A DNA stretch of 64,000 nucleotides from Brachionus rotundiformis (Eukaryota > Rotifera > Eurotatoria > Ploima > Brachionidae): contig JAESIW010000137.1 in assembly GCA_016802295.1 (NCBI GenBank), forward strand, positions 4,728,450 through 4,792,449. Reading direction: 5' to 3'. A program made the position numbers and the translations under genes. The notes beneath the pieces were generated by a model. It did no database searches, had not been told where the DNA came from, and was given only the letters and a program-made list of their open reading frames with translations. This document shows, one piece after another, positions 58,175-64,000 of the stretch (position 1 is the stretch's first letter; the number at the start of each line of letters is the position of its first letter).

Positions 58175-58558
58175 GTTATTTTTCAACCCAACAAAAAAAA
58201 AAATAAAATTAATTTAAACATTTCATTAAAATATACAAGTTCGGTATTTTTCCCATAAACCATTATATTTTTTTTTGAGTTCTAAATTATATGACTTTTC
58301 TAAATTTTTAATTATCAACATAACTAAATTAAAAATAAATAAAAATTTAAATAAGTTTTTTTTTCTCTGTTTTAAAACTAGATATTTGACAATCGGTCAA
58401 AAAAAGCTTTTTGTTAACTTGTTTAATCAAAATATAAACTACAGTATGTGTGCGTATTTGATTTTTATATTTTTCTAAGAAATTATTTTTTAAATAATGA
58501 ATCATAATTTCCATAATAATTAATGGAAATAAAATTATCATTTAAGGCTTTAGAATAA
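58175..58558. other. Intergenic stretch CCT1-UBE2Q2
   Basis: 384 bases, A/T-rich, no coding signal; same-strand neighbours. Confidence 0.5.
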
Positions 58559-59874
58559 ATGACATCGACACAGAATCAGCTAAAAAACCATCTTAGAGTG
58601 CTGGAAAATTTTTTTCCAAAAGCTAACATGCACCAATGTTATAGAATTATATCATCAGAAGTGAAAGAACTTGTTTCCGAGTTCATCGATATTAAGAAAA
58701 ATAAATATCGATTTATTACAAACATTACTGTAAGATAACTTGATTTTTTATAACCTTGGTCTAAAGATTTTAGGATGAATATCCGAAAGTTGCGCCCATT
58801 TGGTTTACGGAAAGCGATGACGAAGGCTTGGATCAAATAGTTGAATCGTTAAATACTGCCAGTGGAGAAGATAGTTATATAATTAATCAAGTTAAAAAGC
58901 TGATCACTAAACTATGTCAACTAAAGAACACGCCTTTACCAGAGTTGTCTCAGTTAGAAGTGGTGGAACTTCCGGCTTCCGTAGTTTAAAGCATCTTGTG
59001 TAAAACCGAGCATTAATTATTTAAAATTAAGAATCAAGAAATAGAATGTAATGCTGATAGAAAAATCCTGTCAGCAAAAGTTGTCAAAGATTTAAATGAG
59101 GAGGAGGATGATGATGATTTTTTTGAAAAAAATTCAGTTTTTAAACAAGAATTTGAACAGAAAATACAAAAATTTAATTATCAAGTTTTATTATTTAAGT
59201 CAATTAAAATTTAGCTAAAAAATTTATTAAGACAAACAACTACGGATCAACGATGGCAAACTCTCGCCTTATGAAAGAGTACAAGGAAATTATTTTATCA
59301 GACAATTATTCAAAAGGAATATATTCTGTTGAATTAAAGAATGACTGTTTATACGAATGGAACGTTTACTTGTACAAGTATCTGTTTTATTTAAATTTTT
59401 TAATAAAAAATTTAAAACTTTTTTATTATCTAAGAGTGGATGAGGATTCTGAATTATTTACAGACATGAAACAATATAAAGAAAAAAATCAAAAAGACCA
59501 TTTATTATTTAATTTTATTTTTAAAGTATTACCAAATTGATAAATTAAATAAGAATTAATGCTTGGTGATTAAGGAAACATTTCCCTTCGATCCACCGTT
59601 TGTAAGACTGGTTTGTCCAATAATAAAAGGTGGCTATGTAATGAAAGGAGGGGCCTTATGTATGGAGCTATTGACCAAACAAGGCTGGTCAAGTGTGTAC
59701 TGTATTGAGTCAGTGGTTTTGCAGATAGCATCTATGTTGGTCAAAGGAAAAGCAAGAATTGATTTTCAAGCTCATTCAAGCTACAGCTTGCATCAAGCGA
59801 AGCTTTCGTTTGATTACTTGAGTAAGATGCATGAAAAAGTTGGCTGGAAACAAGATAAAAAAGACGAAGGCTAA
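58559..59874 (+). CDS. UBE2Q2: Ubiquitin-conjugating enzyme E2 Q family
   Basis: Six exons (58559-58729, 58774-58980, 59032-59184, 59232-59377, 59435-59525, 59575-59874) encode 355 aa; human UBE2Q2 has 375. The N-terminal RWD-like half includes YPKVAPIWFTESDDEGLDQI (human [20 protein letters not shown]). An acidic linker EEEDDDDFFE follows, then the UBC fold: SRLMKEYKEII, GIYSVELKNDCLYEWNV, FPFDPPFVRLV, and the active-site Cys in GGALCMELLTKQGWSSVY. UBE2Q enzymes are atypical E2s reported to ubiquitinate hydroxylated residues. The exon 4 acceptor is placed at 59230-59231, since nearer AGs break the frame. UBE2Q1 and UBE2Q2 are not distinguished by what I can see. Confidence 0.92.
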
Positions 59875-60655
59875 ATGATCTATTTTTGATTTAAAAAAAA
59901 TTAAAAATATAACTATGCAAATTATTCAAAAAATATCCTTTTAGGATCAAGGGTCGAAATTTTATAGACAAAATTAAATTAAATTTTCCATTTTTTTTAA
60001 TTAATTAGAAATAAAATATTTTTTTCATTTGTCTTTTTTGGATTCGATTTTAAAAAACTGCAAAAAATCATAATTTAATTAAGAAAACCAAATTTAAAAT
60101 CTAAAATTTAAAAATAGTAAAAATATTGTTCATCAAAAATTCTTTTTGTTTCTATTTAAATTTTACAATAAATTATCAAGAATTTTTTAATTAAATTTCA
60201 ATTGTTTTATCAATTTGTTTAATTTTATTTTTATATTTCATTATTAAAATCATTTTTGATTTTAATAATAAAAAGAAATGTTTATTTATCATGCATAATA
60301 AGATCAATTACCTATATTTTTTAGAATACCTATATACCTATATTTTTTAGAATCTCTAAATAAACTTTTTAACAATTTGTTTTACTAATGCCAAAAATTG
60401 AGTCATTTAATTATTTTTGTAGTACGAAACCACAATTTCTTTTAAGATTATTCATTTAATTATTTATTAAAACCAAATATTAAAAAGATAAATCTAAAAA
60501 AATGTAAAAATAATTTCAAATCACATTTTTTTTTCACATTTTGATATCTATTTTTTTATTTACCAATTATTTTTACTTTTATATTAATAAAGAATTGAAA
60601 AATATTTATAAATTTTTTTTGTGAAAAATATTAATTCAAATCTATTTAGTTTAGT
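59875..60655. other. AT-rich intergenic stretch with a short direct repeat
   Basis: No coding signal. Contains the 18-base direct repeat listed at 60310-60353. Confidence 0.5.
60310..60353. repeat. Two-copy 18-base direct repeat
   Basis: ACCTATATTTTTTAGAAT at 60310-60327 recurs at 60336-60353 with an 8-base spacer that itself begins ACCTATAT-like. Probably local slippage. Confidence 0.8.
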
Positions 60656-60659
60656 TCAA

Positions 60660-60965
60660 ATGGAAAATTAAAACTCTTCCAAGTTCCATGTTTTAGAGAA
60701 TACTTTGTAATTCTCACAGATTAGGCAGGTGTACGAGCAGTCCTAATTTTGAATGATCGGGATCATCGTTAGAAGACAGAGATTTAATAAGTTCCAGTTT
60801 ACTCTTAACATACTTTTAACATGCTTCTTAGCAGATTTAGCACCGGATTCTCTAAGTTTAGCACAAGATCCGTTCCATAATGAACATTTCTGCGCTAGAA
60901 TTGGCAATTTTCTTAATTTTTTTCAATACAAATCAATGTCTCGAATTAAAAATGCCTCTGGTTAA
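60660..60965 (-). pseudogene. Coding-like relic with frame changes, unidentified
   Basis: A GC-richer island. On the minus strand one frame reads WNGSCAKLRESGAKSAKKHV, a second continues LIKSLSSNDDPDHSKLGLL, and a third reads TCLICENYKVFSKTWNLEEF before a stop. The shift from frame to frame without loss of protein-like composition suggests a decayed gene, perhaps part of a transposon. The plus-strand open frame over the same bases (60753-60965) is less protein-like. Confidence 0.35.
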
Positions 60966-62904
60966 GTAAGTTAAAAATTGAAAAAATCATAAAAATCAAG
61001 AATATTAATTTTGTTTGTCAAAACTTGTTCTAAAGAATGTATTCAATCTTTTTAAAAAAAAATAAGAATAAATTATTTAAAGAAATTTAAAATAGATGGT
61101 TTTCATTTTAAAATTTTGTTCATGAAGTCCAGACTTTGAGTTAATTTGAAGAGTCAATTTTAAAAATAACTTGCTTATACCAAATGATTTTTAAGTGATT
61201 AATTAGTACTTGATCCTTTTCGAACCTTTTTAACACAGACATACTTCATAGGTATCATGCTGGTTTTGTATCACTTTTTATCTATTCTTTTTTTATTTGA
61301 ATGAGACGTAATTATGCCGAGTAATTAAATTACTTCAAAAATAAATTTTAAACTAGTGTTAGAACAAGATAGAATATTTAAGAAATAATTATCTCTCAAT
61401 ATTAAAAGAATATTTGCCGACTATTTAGGGCGTTCAGTGAAGGAAATTTTCTCAATAGCCCACTGTTTTCAAAGATAAACATTTTATTCCGTATCAGATT
61501 TTTCTGGGAAAATAAGCACTTAATTTAAATAGTCTCATTATCAGTTTGGTTCTTGCTTTGATAAAAATCCAATTGAGAATCACAAAAGAATCACTGGTCA
61601 TTAATGGAAAAATGTTGGCGTTATTCTAAAATGGACACATTAAGATTAAGCGATAAAAAAATTATTTTTACAAATATTGAGTAATAACTTATCGAAGCTT
61701 GTAAACATTTGTTTAATACTCTAACATGTAATTAGCTAGCACTTTATTAGATTGATCTTTCCAACTGTGAATGAAAAAATTTTATCCCATTCACGTGATA
61801 GATAAATATCACTTTTGGATTTTTTAAAGCATTTATTTAAGTTTATTATCTTATTAACAATTAGCATTGACTAATCGTATTAAATATTTAAAATCTTTCT
61901 ATTCCATGCATGGTAATTTAATCATTTACACATTATACTCTTGAAAAAACGCCTGGTCATTTCTGAAATCTTCCTATGACTAAAAAATTTATCTGCTTAT
62001 TGTCATGATTAGTTCAAGTACCTAATTGGTGTTAAGTAGCCTCGTGTTTTTACTCTAAATGAGAAAATATTAAATTATTTATTAAAATAAGCAAATTAAT
62101 TACTTGTTGATATGAATATTTATTTTTTATAAATTTTAAACTTGATTAAACTATTAATAAAAATTGTATATAATATCAGTCCTTCCAAATACAATCCCAT
62201 TTTTATTAGCTTGTAAGTGGCACGAGAACCTGGTAAATTTTGAGGGACTGAAATGAGGCTAAAATTATACTATTTATCAATCTCCATTACAGTAAACAGG
62301 ACTCCTAATAATTGCTTAATTTGTTTTTTACTATTAAAGTCTTTTTTATTAATTTTTAAATTGTACTTCATCCTAATTACCTTAAATATCCTCTAAATTT
62401 AAAGCTTTTTCAAATTTAATTAATTAATTATTTAATAGATAAATATTTTACAAAAATTCGATTTAGTTTTTTCGGACGAACCCTAGAGTCATCCCTAAAA
62501 TATATTTTTCATTGAAAAATAAAAAAATAATAAACTCTAAGATTCATTAAATAATAAATTTTTGTTATCTATTGTGAAACGATGAATTTGTTAAAAAACC
62601 TGAAAATTGGTTTTCTAAAAAATTTTTTCTATCATTCAATTGATTCGAAATTATAAAAAAATAATTCTTCCGAGTCAAAAATAAAATTAAAAACACAACT
62701 TTTCAATTTTATCATTTTAGGTATTTGCGTGGAAACATTAATCTTAATTTTTTGGAAAATTAATAAATGAAATCAATTAATAAATTAATTTTTAAATTTG
62801 AATTATTTTTATTAAATAAAAAAGGATTTGAAAATATTAAACAATAAGAATTATTAATATTTTTTTAAAAAATATTTAAATAAAAATACATATAAAGTAA
62901 TAAG
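60966..62904. other. AT-rich intergenic stretch
   Basis: 1.9 kb on the 3' side of the Sp gene. No exon, repeat or RNA gene recognised. Confidence 0.5.
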
Positions 62905-64000
62905 TCAGTTTTCTAGCTGTTGGCCTTCCTTGGACTCAATTGTGCCATCTTGTGTGCCGAACTGGCCCGACTTGTTTCCATGTATTTTCATATGCTTGTT
63001 CAAATGGTCGCTACGCATGAACTTCTTTGAACAAATTGAACAAGAAAATTTTTTTTCGCCTAAAAATATTATTAAAAAAAATAAAAACAAGTTAATTATA
63101 TGTTCCGGATTGAGTGCTAAGTTCACTTATTCGAACTCTGTAATTAAAATCAAGTGAACAAATAATTTATGATTTAAAATTTGTCGCTTATTGTGGAGTC
63201 TTAAGCCTATAATTAAATATCTCGTATGTCTAATTAAAGACTAGCATGACTTTAACAAAAAGAATGATAATTGATTTAGAATCAATTGAACATATTGGTC
63301 AAATGTAGAACAATCCGGCTCAGGGCACACAAACAAATAGCTTACCTGTATGAGTTCTCAAATGTCTCTGTAATTCATCCGACCTGGTAAACCGTTTACC
63401 GCAAAATAAATAGTTGCATAAAAATGGTCTTTCTCCTGAAATAAAAAAAAAATTAATAAAAAAAAATAAATATGCTGCTGAGCTTTTATTAAAACTATTT
63501 TATGAGAAACAAAGCTTTTAACATGATAAACAAATATTGAAAGTCTAGTAGAGATTAAAGGAAATAAAAATTTTTTTCAAAGATAACCTGTGTGCCATCT
63601 GAGATGCGCTTTCAAATGAGATGTCTTGTTGTAGATCTTGCCACAGCCCGGTATGTGACAACTATGTACATTTTTTTTCTTCGTAGGATCTAGCTTGTCC
63701 GCCTCGAGACAATTTGGACAATCGCACTGAGTCTTACCTGACGCTCGACTTTTGCCTGCGCTCTTGTTGACTGTGCTCTCGTCTGTGGTGGTCGAGTCCT
63801 CATTGTTTGAAGGAACCTCATTAGATGGTGCATCATTTTTTGTCTTGGTCAATTTTTGTTTTTTGGCTGGATTGGCCTCTACTTTATTTTCGTCTTGTCC
63901 AGCATAGCCATGCTCAAATGCTTGAGCCTGCCGATCTGTACCTATATAGTAATTTGTTGCTGAATTTTTATCTCTATTTGGCGACAATGGGTAGTAGCCT
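62905..64000 (-). CDS. Sp1-4 class zinc-finger transcription factor, C-terminal part
   Basis: Minus-strand exons 64000(open)-63588, 63435-63346 and 63059-62905; the first runs off the window. The visible protein has a polar, Ser/Thr/Lys-rich segment with QKLTKTK (possible nuclear signal), the buttonhead box CDCPNC, and three C2H2 fingers: CHIPGCGKIYNKTSHLKAHL, CNYLFCGKRFTRSDELQRHL and CSICSKKFMRSDHLNKHM, linked by HTGERPF and HTGEKKF. The finger contact residues (KHK, RER, RHK type) and the close match to human SP1 fingers place it with Sp factors that bind GC/GT boxes in promoters. The N-terminal activation domains are outside the window. Each intron splits a Gly codon in a finger linker. 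Confidence 0.93.

Noticed and set aside
1..64000. tRNA, rRNA, snRNA and CRISPR features
   Set aside because: No tRNA-like B box in a foldable context, no rRNA-like segments and no regularly spaced repeats were recognised by eye; a covariance-model scan would be decisive and could not be run.

Overview
The window is nuclear DNA from a small-genome, very AT-rich animal. Coding islands sit in sequence made mostly of A/T runs. Genes are split by GT-AG introns of mostly 45-65 bases, and the gene set is metazoan: a FoxN forkhead factor, an Sp-type zinc-finger factor, a neuroglobin-like globin, a fused glutamyl-prolyl-tRNA synthetase, spatacsin, KCTD3, Mediator subunit 20 and LRRC51. A monogonont rotifer (Brachionus-like) fits the base composition and intron size, but that is an inference; nothing here is diagnostic. 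No bacterial operons, CRISPR arrays, rRNA or convincing tRNA genes were seen.

Layout. 1-14 kb: FoxN2/3-like factor (+), a decayed LINE relic (-), TMEM223 (+), an N-myristoylated globin candidate (-), a long gene-free stretch, then a p24/TMED cargo receptor (-). 13.8-20.6 kb: an 18-exon spatacsin (SPG11) gene whose frame was followed across every junction. 21.9-22.4 kb: UBE2N (Ubc13), followed by an assembly gap flanked by a 185-bp near-identical duplication. 26.9-30.4 kb: three lineage-restricted looking genes, one of them a single-pass membrane protein. 31.9-35.5 kb: a minus-strand cluster of ARPC1, MED20 and LRRC51. 37.1-37.8 kb: three small single-membrane-span proteins packed head to tail with 0 and -4 bases between them. 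39.5-45.5 kb: CDC37 and KCTD3. 47.2-48.5 kb: an unrecognised five-exon gene. 49.1-55.1 kb: DPH5 and EPRS, 124 bases apart. 56.4-59.9 kb: CCT1 (TCP1) and UBE2Q2. 62.9-64.0 kb: the zinc-finger end of an Sp factor running off the window.

Many genes are housekeeping. CCT1 and CDC37 are chaperone components for cytosolic protein folding; DPH5 and EPRS both serve translation; UBE2N and UBE2Q2 are ubiquitin-conjugating enzymes; ARPC1 serves actin branching. The neighbourhood shows no single pathway. The most unusual features are the packed three-ORF transcript candidate, the closely spaced DPH5-EPRS pair, the loss of the N-terminal GST-like domain from EPRS, the short spatacsin and the altered recognition helix of the FoxN protein. 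Exon coordinates below were worked out by hand from GT/AG sites with reading-frame continuity; no alignment or transcript data were available.
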